Below, piece by piece: positions 36,701-46,911 of a stretch of 64,000 bases of DNA (within the stretch, counting starts at the first letter, position 1; every line of letters begins with the position of its first letter). Origin of the DNA: Helicoverpa zea (taxonomy: Eukaryota; Arthropoda; Insecta; Lepidoptera; Noctuidae). Under the pieces are notes generated by a model. The model did no database searches, was not told where the DNA came from, and saw only the letters and a program-made list of their open reading frames with translations. The stretch spans positions 62,001 to 126,000 of the forward strand of contig NC_061472.1 of assembly GCF_022581195.2 (NCBI RefSeq), in the 5' to 3' direction. A program made the translations under genes and the position numbers.

Positions 36701-39700
36701 CATGAAATTAAAATATTTTTGAAATCGGTCCCTGGGGTCCGGGTGAAAAACCGTTTCTAATATTCCACATGAACATTCGTTTTACAAAGCCTGTGCCATT
36801 TGCCCAGTAGTGGGAGTGATTGAAATAGGTTTTTTACTTCACTCTTAACAAGAAATCAAAATATTTTTGAAATCGGACCCAGGGGTCCCGAGGAAAACCG
36901 GTTTAAATGTTCCACATGAACAGTCTGTTTACAAAGCCTATGGCATTTGGCCAGTAGTGGGAGTGGTCAAAATAGGTTCTTTACTTCACTCTTAACAAGA
37001 AATCAAAATATTTTTGAAATCGGTCCCAGGGGTCCCGAGAAATTAATCTGATAAGACTTTTCTGAAAAATAAGTCTTACTCATATGTATATGTCACCGTA
37101 AGATTACAAACATCGTTAGATTACAATCTATCTCGAGAGATTGTAAACTGTCGAATTATTGTAAACCGTAACACCTGATTGCAATTTAACGCATTATTTT
37201 TCGCTATATTATAATCTATCGATGAGAAATTGTCAAATTGTCAACTGTCCGAAAGCTCTCCCTGATTGGTCAGTCTTTTTGTAAGATCGAGAGCGATGTA
37301 GAGCGGTCAAATTGTCAACTGGCGTAGAACGGAATGCATCTTGCGCGCTGATTGGTAGAACGTCAAAAAAGACAATGTTCTTTGCAACTCCCGGTGTTAC
37401 AGTTCTTTGACGTGCAAAAATAAGTGACGGTTTAATTTTTTATAAAATCAAAAATTGTACTTAATTTTTAAGACTCAAATTACACACAATTAAAAATTGT
37501 ATTAAAAATTGTATTAAAAATTGAAGTTAGTGACGAAAACGAATCGCTGCAAAACCGACTCCACGTAGTCTTGTCTGCCCTACCCCTAGAGTGCAATTCA
37601 AAACCGCGTAGGCGCGGAGGGGCGAGGCGGCCTGCGAGCTGAGGCGCAGGTAGTTTCAGCGCTCGCCGCCGCGGCTGAGGCTGGCCGGCTCCGCCGGCCA
37701 GCAAGCCGAAGCTGCGGTGGTGAGCGTGAAAACCATCTGCGACGATAAGCTCGCATGGGACCGCCGGAGCCCCGCAGCGCCGGAGCCGTGACAGAAGATA
37801 TGCTTGCTGCATGTTGCATGCTTACTTCCATGCTGGGTCAATTAATATGGGATGTGTTATATTTTAAACAAAAAACTCAGTAGGTACGAGTTAAAAAATT
37901 AGAAGGTAAATAAATATTTTTATGATGTCATTTAATAGTATTTAAGAAGTTTACTGTTAGAATGCATGCTACAAATTTAGATGCAAAAAAATAACCATCA
38001 TGCTGAGTTGTATTTAGAGTGGAAGATAACTCGTGGCTAAGATAGTATTATTTAGATGCTCGACGCTTTATTAATTGTGGCTGACTTAGTAATTTAGAAG
38101 GCAACATACATTTTTGGGGGCGAATAATGATATTAAAAAGAAGCCTGTTTAATTAGCACCCCTTTTATTTTATTTTTAAATATTAGTTTGTATTTGAAGA
38201 CAAAATACCTAACTGTATTTTTATAAGAGTTATTTTTATATAAATTTAATACTTGAAGAATTTTTGAAAAGCATTTATTTTATTTAACTGACACCTCTAT
38301 TTCATTCCTAACTCTACGGGAACTCCATGGGAACAGAACGGCTGGTCGTGATTGGTCGATCTTACAAAAAGACTGACCAATCAGAGAGAGCTTTCGGACA
38401 GTTGACAATTTGACAATTTCTCATCGATAGATTATAATATAGCGAAAAATAATGCGTTAAATTGCAATCAGATGTTACGGTTCACAATAATTCGACAGTT
38501 TACAATCTCTCGAGATAGATTGTAATCTAACGATGTTTGTAATCTTACGGTAACATATATAGTCAATCTGAATGCTCAGGATCTCGCTGTCAGGATCCAG
38601 TACTGGAAAATGTTGGAATGGGTTATTTTTTTTTACTGTAATTTTCAGATAAATTCTAAAAGCGTTGGATTCTAATAAGAACTGACAATGATTTTCTGAA
38701 AAAAAGGCAATTACCGCAATATTTTTGAATTTACGGTTTAAATCTACAAGGCGCCTGCGCTAAGAGCTATCTTCTAGAAAAATCTTATCAAGACGAATAA
38801 AATAAGCTCAAACATGAGGTAGTTAGTAGATACGTTCTGTTCTCCTTTGGGGAAACTGTGCGGATGTTGAAACTATATTTATTTTACAGAAAAGAGCTGT
38901 TCGAGCCATTTATAATCTGGGTCCAAAAGTTTCTCTCAGAGAGAAATTCAAAGAAATAAACATTCTGACTGTTGCCTCTCAATATATTTTTGAAAATTTA
39001 ATGTACGTTCGTAAAAACATTTCAAACTTTGTTCAAATGTCTGATGTTCATTGCATAAATACTAGGAATAAACATAATCTTGCTGTACATGCTACTCGCC
39101 TCCACAGAGTAAGCAACTCGTTCATGGGTCAATGTATACGCTTTTACAATAAACTTCCCAAAGCGGTTCGTGACTTACCTATCAGGAAATTTAAAAATCA
39201 TATAAAATCCAAACTTTTGAAAAAAGGATATTACAAAATATCTGATTATTTAAATGATAAAGAAGCTTGGGAATGAGCTGCTCGCTTAGTGAGTGATATC
39301 TTTTTAAATGCCTGTGAATTGTTACTTTTGACATTTAAATATTATTATCATCAGATAACTTTTTATTAATGACATTCTTTTTATTGACATTTATATGTTA
39401 TATGTTATAATTGTATTTTTTTTTTTAATTTATTATTATTATTGTAAATGTGAGTATCGTGTATGCGAGCAACATTATATATTCGTATAACATAAATACT
39501 GTCTGGCGGGTTTGAGTAATTTTGAATGGCCTACGCAAATGTTCTGCAGATCTGGTATCGTCGTGTGACAGGTCGTTGAGCTCCCTAAGATATGGTTGAG
39601 CTACACGACGACTGATGCATGCGTGCCGTCTGTTGGGACTGGTCAGCTCCAGCCTGATGTGGCTCTTTCCTCAAAAGGCCATTCCAGACCGCGTACATGG

Positions 39701-42106
39701 TGACACTCACACATAATTATTTCATGTATAACATGCTTGGACTTTAAAGGAGACTATGACCCTTGAGTTTGTTTCGGCGTTTCTTCTCAGGGATCAGTCA
39801 GTTAGGAAATGCCGGCCTCAGCGTTCTTAAAATGACGTGTAAAAGTGATGTAATGTCCAACTTGCAAAATAAACAATTTCATTTCATTTCATTTCATTTC
39901 ATTTCATTTCATTTCATTTCATTACGTTGAGGAGTTCCCTCGTCTCTCTGTCGTCTCCATTGTCAGGTCAGATCTTAACCTCCACTGTTTTGTGGTGTCT
40001 GAGACATATACCCGAATGACAAGGTTTTACTCGATATATGTCTACAATTTTCGAGAGTCGCTCCCGATTTTTTTAGAGATTCCATCACCAGACCCTGGGC
40101 CGGATGACAAAGGAAGTAAGCCCTTTCAAACAATAAAATAATTGTTGAAATCGGTTGGTAAGCGAGGGAGTTATGCACGTACAAACGTAAAAAGAATACA
40201 AATGAATTAAGAACCTCCTCCATTTTTGGAAGTCGGTTAAAAAAAAGTTGTCGTGTACAATCCCTCGTATTTGTCAATGAATATAATTCATTTCAATTAA
40301 GGTAATAAAAGTGGAATAGTTAAGAGTTCGTAAGCTTATTTTATGTAATATTGAATAAGAGTCAAACCATTTTTTCTCAAGACTCCCGGGATAGATTTCA
40401 AAATGCTTTGGTCTGGGACCTAATATAAGCCTATGGAACATAATACACTATGCAGTTACTGTGGGCAACACTTGAGCCCAACTTCCATACAAAGAATAGC
40501 ATTGTCCTTTGTTAATTAGTTTGTAATAGATAAACTCAAAATCGATTTAAATAAATCTTTCAACTTTAGAAAGCTACAGTATCTGTGAGTAACATAGTCT
40601 ATATTTTATTCCTCTATGGGCAGTAGTTATAATTAATATCAAAACTCAAACCCTGCAAAGTCAGTAAGTACCCGCTTTAAAAATCCTATAAATATTGAAA
40701 ATTGTAAAAGTTTATAAGGATGAATGGATCAGGTTTCTTAGTCATCTATCAAAAATCAGAAAGGTTATACCTTTTATTTGGGTGCAGGAAGTAAAAATAA
40801 GTTAAATCCCCTCAGGACGCAAGGAAGCCTAGTGTAAGCTGGTAAAAGTAACAAAAAACTTTAGAAAAGCAAAGAACTCACCTTTGATCAATGGTTCTGA
40901 GACAATGTTGACATCCTCCTGCGGGATCATGTCCATGAGGCGGGCAATGTCGGTGGCCAGCATGTGGTCCACCACCTCTAACAGCTTGGGCTTGAGGGGG
41001 TGGAACTTGGTGAAGTCGTGGTTGGCCAGGGTCTCTTGCATCTTCTTGATGTCAGGGAAGTCACCTGGAGATATCTGCTGCTCCCTCTGAATGCGGTCAT
41101 ATACTTGACCCAAGTTCTTTATTAACTCTTTCTTTTTACCATCCTTGCCAAACATTGAAGGCATCTCTTTCCTTAACTCGCTGACAATATATGCATGAAC
41201 CTTAGCGAGTCGAGCCCTCTTGATTAAATCGTTTAGTTTGCGTAATGCAGCATTACGAGGCAGAGACTGCATATCTCGGAAGAGATCTTGCTCCTCATCC
41301 TCAAATAACCTTCTGTTAACGTCATAGCGCAGGGGCTGATCCCAGAAGGATCCAATATATACACGGGCCACCTCAGGTGTCTGGAGGACCTTACCTAGCG
41401 ACCACATGAGTGCACCATACACGCGCATCAGCTGCTGGTGGTCGATCATGTCTGCCTTGTTGAGGACGATGCGGATCTTGTCATCGTGGCCGCGCAGCGC
41501 CTCGATGCTGCGCCGGAACTCGTCGGAGATGTCTAGCTTGTGCGCGTCGAACAGCAGGATGATGCGGTCGACGCGCTCCGCGAACCACTCCAGCACGCCC
41601 GTAAAGTCGTAGCCGCGGTCCACGCGCTGCTTCTCGCCCGATAGGATGCCGGGCGTGTCCACGATGGAGATGCCCTTGAGCACGGGCGAGCTCACGGTCG
41701 AGCACTGGAATCGGTTAAGGAACGCGTTGCCGAACTTGCTAAGGGGCCTGAACTGCTTCTTCGGATCTACGACGAGCGCATTGCCGGGAATAACGCCCTC
41801 CTTTTCGTCGTACATAACTGCAATGAATCTGTCTGTCGTGGGCTCCGGGCCTATCCTGATACCGGGGAAGTCTCGTTCCAGGAGATATTTAATAAAGGTG
41901 GTTTTCCCGGTAGAGTACTGTCCCACGAGCAAGATCATGGGCTTCGCATCGAAGTCCGGCTCCTCGAGCTGTGGTGAGTGGAAGTCGTGGAATTGATAAT
42001 GTAACTCCAGCGGCAAAAGTTTTGTTTTATAAATCCTTTTGAGACCTTCCACCACATTTTCGATGCTCTCGGATTTTTCACCTTCTTTCTTTAGCCAACT
42101 AAACAT
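18701..42106 (-). CDS. Past1: EH-domain-containing ATPase (EHD family, Past1)
   Basis: Three coding exons on the minus strand: 42106-40882, 20524-20354 and 18903-18701, joined at phase-1 GT-AG sites (1599 nt, 532 aa, the usual EHD length). The N-terminal dynamin-like ATPase shows P-loop GQYSTGKT (residues 62-69), switch region EPTTDRF, DTPG (150-153) and NKAD (216-219). Helical region follows, then exon 2 (GGAFEGVED...PFGYGRGEGVDAG...YDQIFQSLNPIDGKVTGA) opens the EH domain. Exon 3 completes it with an EF-hand loop DIDKDGFLDEDE and ends LVPPSKRN. EHDs oligomerise on tubular membranes and bind NPF-motif partners in endocytic recycling. Intron 1 is about 20.4 kb and full of repeats; intron 2 is about 1.45 kb and contains another open frame. 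The gene is divergent from DPH3. Confidence 0.95.
19551..20353 (-). CDS. Open frame with membrane segment, in frame after Past1 exon 2
   Basis: I do not recognise this protein. About 267 codons run without stop from the Past1 exon-2 donor (20353) into intron 2, in the same frame as exon 2, ending at TAA 19551. Visible parts are a helical N-terminal stretch (KALDALLSAAKSCSLITDLC), a second helix (LVNSLSSATENCKLIAQFIL), an acidic Ser-rich linker, and one or two hydrophobic segments (about NTVKFIVLLALNVVTLFIVV) followed by a charged tail ending DSMPTV. The composition looks coding, not intronic. Either it is an alternative Past1 3' end made by intron retention, replacing the EH domain with a membrane tail, or it is the last exon of a separate gene. 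An acceptor at about 20301 (GACAAG|GCG) is phase 0, out of register with the phase-1 Past1 donor, which favours retention or a separate gene. Confidence 0.5.
20592..20775 (+). mobile_element. Short Helitron-like element
   Basis: Starts A|TCCTACTA, ends CTAG|T, with the interior 'ttataaatgtgaaagtttgt' and 'cgaagccgcaggcggaag'. TC...CTAG ends placed between A and T with no target duplication are Helitron characters, and this sequence family is widespread in Lepidoptera. At 184 bp it is non-autonomous. Confidence 0.7.
20911..22733 (-). mobile_element. hAT-like non-autonomous element, family H1, copy 1
   Basis: Ends CAACGGCGGATCCAG and CTGGATCCGCCCTTG form a 15-bp inverted repeat with one mismatch. 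The flanks ACCAGCAC at 20903-20910 and 22734-22741 are an exact 8-bp target duplication, the hAT hallmark. It lies in inverse orientation to the copies at 49254 and 54924 and is shorter (1823 bp), lacking the nested palindromic MITE they carry. The interior has repeated CpG-rich mirror motifs (CGCGCTCGCTTCGCTCGCGC and variants). No transposase frame is present. Confidence 0.88.
23672..23750 (+). repeat. LINE-like 3' tail fragment
   Basis: 'gggtgctgtccttttgtatt', 'gtgctaaaaactagcctact' and 'caataaacg' match the fragment at 5955-6045, suggesting a second copy of the same retroposon 3' end. Confidence 0.5.
27381..27927 (+). mobile_element. 5'-truncated RTE-type LINE, C-terminal RT fragment
   Basis: Encodes the C-terminus of an RTE-clade endonuclease-reverse transcriptase (VLPVMTYGAETWTLT, MLGISLRDRIRNEVIR, ISKLKWQWAGHISRR), then the tail 'ctgatgatgag'. 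It is flanked by the 12-bp duplication AGATAATGAAGG (27369-27380 and 27928-27939), proving target-primed insertion. Only about 170 codons remain and the last part is frameshifted relative to sister copies. Confidence 0.85.
28182..28536 (-). mobile_element. 5'-truncated RTE-type LINE, second subfamily
   Basis: Minus-strand frame 28531-28208 reads MLGVSLRDRIRNEEIR..., ISKLKWQWAGHIART..., RPPARWTDDFIKVAG and stops just before a (GAT)n tail. Flanks AAATGCAAG at 28173-28181 and 28537-28545 are a 9-bp target duplication. It differs from the neighbouring copy by many substitutions and has the intact RPPxRW motif, so it is a distinct insertion. Confidence 0.82.
35740..37045 (+). repeat. 147-bp satellite array, about nine units, 294-bp higher-order pattern
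   Basis: The landmark CATTTGCCCAGTAGTGGGAG begins at 35914, 36061, 36208, 36355, 36502, 36649, 36797 and 36944, with a diverged one near 35767: spacing 147 bp (once 148). Units at 36061, 36355 and 36649 share 'ttagatagtcacttaacaaa' before the landmark, while 36208 and 36502 share 'gaacagtcgctttacaaagc', giving an alternating 294-bp repeat. It encodes nothing. The array ends near 37045, next to the long-TIR element. Confidence 0.9.
37092..38554. mobile_element. Element with ~198-bp terminal inverted repeats and GC-rich core
   Basis: Left arm 37092-37290 and right arm 38357-38554 are near-perfect inverted repeats (ends GTCACCGTAAGATTACAAAC / GTTACCGTAAGATTACAAAC). ATAT lies on both sides and may be the target duplication. 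The core at about 37590-37800 is strongly GC-rich, with a palindrome around GGCCGGCTCCGCCGGCC. No transposase is evident; the open frames there follow from GC content. The class is unassigned. Confidence 0.8.
38830..39276 (+). mobile_element. Jockey-type LINE, C-terminal RT fragment
   Basis: Open frame SVLLWGNCADVETIFILQKR, AVRAIYNLGPKVSLREKFKE, INILTVASQYIFENL..., then NTRNKHNLAVHATRLHR and FYNKLPKAVRDLPIRKFK. This is the C-terminal end after the RT domain in many arthropod non-LTR retrotransposons. It begins abruptly, as a 5'-truncated copy does. The ATG-initiated piece is 39001-39276. Confidence 0.8.
39755..39921 (+). repeat. LINE 3' UTR with (ATTTC)n tail
   Basis: 'cccttgagtttgtttcggcg', 'ggatcagtcagttaggaaat' and 'gcaaaataaacaatttc' are followed by about eight ATTTC units. 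The same segment recurs at 59178-59310 with a shorter tail, so it is a dispersed 3' end, perhaps of the element at 38830. Confidence 0.65.
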
Positions 42107-43615
42107 TGTGTCTTTAAATTAGGTAGCCTTGTTTAATGATAAATAGAGCACTAATTCACTCACTGCAACACTACAAAATATTTTTACAACAAATACGGTA
42201 AGACCACCACGATCATCCTCCCCCACAAAAATGAAAATGTCAAGTGACGTGTGTGACGTGATGACTGTGATGACGCATAACATGACGTGACTTAAAGTTG
42301 CTATATCTAAAATTATATCCAACTTATATTTTATACTATAATTTATATTACAAATATTAAATATCTAATGTATTTTAATTAGTGCATATACAATATATGA
42401 TCAAAATGACAATCAAACATGAAAGTTCGTTCAACATCAAACTTCATAAAAGTTGGATATGGTCACACTGATTTTAGTATGACGTATGCATAGATATAAT
42501 ATTACTAAACAAGATTGCGCACGCTCAAAATATATATTTACGAAAATAAACTCTATTCTAACGCAATAAGGTACTAAATTGGTTGCATAATACACAGAGG
42601 CAAATCCGAGCCGAGAGGGATAGTTCGAACGGAGGCTGTTTGTCTCTTTCTAACACCTTGCCAGCATAAAAAAATGTTGTGATCAAAAGTTTTGTCTTCC
42701 CAAAAACAATTGAATCACTTATATTTTTATCTTATTTTAACAATTGTAAGTCAACAAATTAATAACAATCGCATAATTTTATTCGTATTTATTATTAAAA
42801 CATAAACAACATAAATTTTTATTTTGCTTTTTTTTTATTTTCTAGCGGTAACCCTGAACATTCTTGGCGCGTAATCAGCATTTAAAATTTTGTTTATTTT
42901 TTTTTTGTATTAAATCAATTTAAACTATTAAAATGGTGAAAAAGTGTTGCGTTTCTACTTGCAAAAGTGAATCCTATGGTGGTTGCAATATATCGTTCCA
43001 CAGGTTAGCTAATAATAACATTTTCGTAAACCAAACAACTAGGGTGCCCATGAATTCTTGTAACGAGTCAAAATATGGGTGATGGATTTTAAAACTGTTG
43101 TACTATTGTTATAGCTTCCCAAAAAATGAAGAAAGGCGACATAAATGGCTCAGCAGTCTATATATGAAGTAGAAATACAAAAAAAACAGTCTTCACTTCG
43201 AATCTTCCTGCTTTTATACTGCTAATTTCCGCTAATTATTAAAAGCCTTTATTAGTATCTTAAGGTCACAAACTGCGTAAGTTAAAACTTCAATACTAAT
43301 CTGTGTTTAATAATCTTAGCAAATTCGGATTTGTCTCACATAGCTTAATCTCATAGTCACCCTATTAGAAAGGGACAGACAGCCTCCGTACTAACTGTTT
43401 CACTCGGCTCGTTTTTTGGGTTTATATGCGCAGTCCTGTTTACTAATATTATGTCTATGGACGTATGACGGAATGAAAGACATTTCCTTTCATTGATGTC
43501 ATGTGTCAGAGTGACTGTCGTGACTGAATCAACCTGCAATTCCATGCCTTGCAGATGCTGCTGAAATCACAACACCACGAAGTAGAGATTTTTCTGTACA
43601 TGTTGTGTACAAAAA
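42107..43615. promoter_or_regulatory. Divergent promoter region, Past1/DPH3, with TGACG cluster
   Basis: About 1.5 kb separates the two starts, of which 971 bp is the P-like insertion. In 42242-42297, next to Past1, TGACGTG (twice), TGACGC and TGACGTGAC occur within 56 bp, resembling bZIP/CREB-ATF half sites. Removing the insertion brings the two start codons to about 530 bp apart, a typical bidirectional promoter spacing. The role is inferred. Confidence 0.5.
42489..43459 (+). mobile_element. P-like DNA transposon, non-autonomous copy 2
   Basis: Element of 971 bp flanked by the 8-bp duplication GACGTATG (42481-42488 and 43460-43467), closely similar along its whole length to copy 1 (13770-14743). 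THAP-start exons 42933-43003 and 43093-about 43172 encode MVKKCCVSTCKS...SFH then FPKNEERRHKWLSSLYMK and a stop. The base after the second-exon acceptor is C instead of G, changing the Arg of the FHRFPK motif to Ser. It sits between the Past1 and DPH3 start codons. Confidence 0.82.
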
Positions 43616-44385
43616 ATGACGACATTTCACGATGAAATAGAAATTGAAGACTTCGAATACGAGGAAGATGAAAACATGTACTACTATCCCTGTCCCTGTG
43701 GTGATCGATTTCAAATAAGCAAGGTTAGAATTACTCATATTGTAAGCTTTTCCAAAGGTTCTCTTATTTCTTCTCAACGAGATCATGCTGAGCAGCCATT
43801 CAATTTTGCAAGTGAGAGGTCTGGCCTGGCCATTTGAGAACAAATTATCCCATGATGACCTACTGGTCAAAATTTTACAATCCTGTTGATTTAAATACTT
43901 GTGAAAGACCAGATTTGCCACAATGAGTACTTGTGACTTCTTTTTTCTTGCTTGAATGTGTAGGGTGACTTAGGTGAGATGGTAATTATAGAGGGACACA
44001 AGCAACTCCGTCCCCCAGCCAAAACATGGATAATTTGGAGTGATATTTCATAGCCAAATTGTTTAGTACCTATCTACAGTAATTTCATAGTTGTGTAGTA
44101 CCATGCCTATAATATAATTATTTGATTTGACTTCAGGAGGAGTTGTTGGATGGAGAAGAACTAGCAACATGTCCAAGCTGCTCACTGGTGGTCAGAGTGA
44201 TATATGATTTGGTAAACTATTTTTTTATATTTTATATACATATGGAAGCTTTGTTAATTTCACTTTCATTTTTTTTTGTTAATTAAAGTATGGTAATAAA
44301 TGATAACTCTTTTCAGGACAAACTGAAGGCAGAAGATGAAGAAAAACATAAATCAGAGAAGAATAGGGAAGCTGTGAGAGCCTAA
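43616..44385 (+). CDS. DPH3: Diphthamide biosynthesis protein 3 (CSL zinc finger)
   Basis: Exons 43616-43723, 44137-44211 and 44317-44385 join in phase 0 at GT-AG sites to 83 aa, the normal DPH3 size. The sequence MTTFHDEIEIEDFEYEEDEN leads into the CSL-type zinc ribbon: Cys26-x-Cys28 (PCPCGDRF) and Cys48-x2-Cys51 (ATCPSCSLVV), all four zinc ligands present, followed by a charged Lys/Glu helix. DPH3 binds iron in a rubredoxin-like way and donates electrons to the Dph1-Dph2 radical enzyme in the first step of diphthamide formation on elongation factor 2, in the cytosol. A poly(A) signal AATAAA lies at 44694-44699. The gene is head-to-head with Past1. Confidence 0.95.
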
Positions 44386-44699
44386 GTTGATGTATGTGAA
44401 ACATACAATGGCATGAAATGCCGGCGGCGTATTAACCAGCAGCTCCCTGTCCTGGTAACCTGGTCCAGCAGGCTGGACTCACTGAGATGTCTTGTTGCCA
44501 GTCATACAGATTCTGAGCTATAAGTCATCTTGTTGTTGTTTATTTCATACAAATATATTTCCATTCAATATCTTACTATATTAGACATCCAATCATTGGT
44601 AGGGAATATTATTATAAGATTTTTTATTGTATTGCGTATATATATATACATGTATTGAGAATACAGTTTATGATACTGGATCTTGTAAATATAAATAAA

Positions 44700-46790
44700 A
44701 CAACAAAAGTGGTATAGTTGAATTTACACTCCTTAAAAAATATGATAAACACATTGCCTTATATTTATAATAATAGTGTATAATTTGATCTCTAAAATAA
44801 TATAAATAAGTCACATTGAAGTACAATCAACTAAATGAACAACTTGACTAGCTAGTGAGAACTTGTCCTAGGCCCCTAGGCTCATACTTGTCGTACTGGA
44901 CCTAATTCTGTGCAATATTGTCATAACTTGTTAGGATACACATCAACTGGTAGCGTGAACACAACTGCGGCTGGCTGATAATGTTATGAGATCACAATTA
45001 ATACTTAAACTATGAGAAACTTCAAATTTAGCCAACCTTGTGTTGGTTAACACCACATCAATGTGTTACATCAAAAGGATTGAAACCAAAGGCCTTATTC
45101 CAATAGTGGCAATATTACAATATATCCTATAAGTACATACAACATAGTGTGTAGATTATTATTGAGAATATGTTGTAAAATACTCATAATTACAAGAAAT
45201 TGGTTTCAAAAGTTTCACTATGGTGCTACTGTGTTCTCAGGACATCCATACTTATACATGTCATACATCGGTTGAAATGTTATTCAAAGTAATCATTTAC
45301 ATGATGAAAAGTACACAAATGGTCCATAATATCCTGGAAACACAGGCAGCATGTGGCATTCAACTACTAGCCGTAACACGGGAGCAATATTAGTTCAATT
45401 ATTATGAACACAGAAGCTTTAGGCTGCGGGGAACTTTGGAAGGACAATTTTGAGCTAATAAATTGCTAACATTGTGCCTAATAAACAAGGAAATAGTAAA
45501 TGTCATTTTTTTATATTAACTTTAACAACTAGGCAAGCAGAAAGCAATAAATATTGGAATGAATAGATAACAATCACACATAATGTAAGCTTAGCTAACA
45601 CAACTTATAACATAATTGGAATACTGTAAAAATAAATTCATTAAATATTTACTACCTACTAATGTAAAGGGTATACATTATACTTTTTATTTGTGTATGC
45701 TCGGAATTAGTATCAACTAAAAATATTTTGATGAGTTCAGTATATTTCATGACGCTAACATGGCTTCACTAAACGTTGTGGCCACATGATAACAAAGTAG
45801 ACATGTATAGGCGTTGTTTGCACAAGCAAATTCATAAACTTTATTATGACAGTGTTATTACATATGTATTTTGGCAATTTATTTCTGAATTGTGCATATT
45901 TTAGTTAAGAGTCTGGCTTGTTGTATTTCGCTGGTGTTTATTAACAAGCACCGGCCAACATATGGACTGAAATATTATCAGCTATCGGAAATAAATGAAA
46001 AGTTTAAAAAAAACACGCTTTTATAAATGCGTGCAAAATCATTACGAGACTTTCCTAAGAAGTCCGAACAACTATGATACGACGTTCTATCATGAAGTTC
46101 CGGTTCATATCTTCCATCAGATCAGTTCGACAGTGCCATATTATTGTATTGTCATCAGACCTACATACTGTTGCCAATATTTATGAAGCTACAATGTTTG
46201 GAAGATGGTTAAATTCGATTCCATTACATAGTTACATAAAGCGTGTTGAAAAGATGTAGTATTTTTCGACCTTATTAAAAAACTTCTGAAATTAGTGAAT
46301 GCCAAAATATTTCGTTCAAGTAGTAAATAGTATTTTGATAGTGCATATATTTAGTAGATGTCTAGTGATAACATCTGGCATATTTCTGTCACAAATATCA
46401 ATTAATACGGGAATTTCATTTTGGTCAATAAGCGTCACATTACATTATTTACAAAATTAAAATAAAGCTTAATCTAACCGTGTAGTTGGAGTGAACACTC
46501 CGAGCCTCCGGTACGGCCCAACACACACTACCACTGTTATATCAACATTATTGCGAGACAGTATTTTAATTACTAGTCATTATTTTCAGTTTATTGTGAG
46601 ACCCATTATTCTGTTCCAATAAATCACGGATACACAATAGAAGTTCAATTAAATTAATTTTGAAACAGGAAATCAAAATATGTACAGTTTGTCAAAAAAT
46701 ACATGGTAATTATTTAAAGTGCTTTTTTATGTATAATTATCAGAATATGATCTGACACCGTTATCCTTATTAAAATAAATGTAAAATCAT
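44700..46790. other. AT-rich intergenic DNA, nothing recognised
   Basis: Between the DPH3 3' end and the convergent arfaptin 3' end I see no supported exon, RNA gene or bounded repeat. Frames at 45995-46259 are short and overlapping. Confidence 0.5.
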
Positions 46791-46911
46791 CATTACTTTT
46801 CGTAATCAATTAAATAGTTGAATGACATTGGGTTGTAAGCAAGAAAATCTAGTTTTTCAAAATGCCCACGGGCATGTATGTTTTGACAAGCTGTCGGTCG
46901 GAGGGCGTCGG

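Larger units (their letters stand above)
20525..40881 (-). other. Giant intron 1 of Past1
   Basis: About 20.4 kb between exon 1 (donor AAAG|gtgagt at 40882) and exon 2 (acceptor ctccag|GTGG at 20524). In the stretches 22742-26680, 29190-35690 and 39925-40881 I see only AT-rich DNA with scattered short GC-rich patches (for example 25380-25520 with a TGACGTCA, and 31325-31425 with an inverted GTGCCGGCGG/CCGCCGGCAC) and no supported exon. The rest is mobile or satellite DNA listed separately. Confidence 0.8.

Noticed and set aside
35740..37045. A CRISPR array
   Set aside because: The regular 147-bp spacing is of whole tandem units without unique spacers, in a eukaryotic intron.
37480..37841. 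Coding frames in the GC-rich core of the long-TIR element
   Set aside because: Overlapping frames in several phases with no domain; probably compositional.
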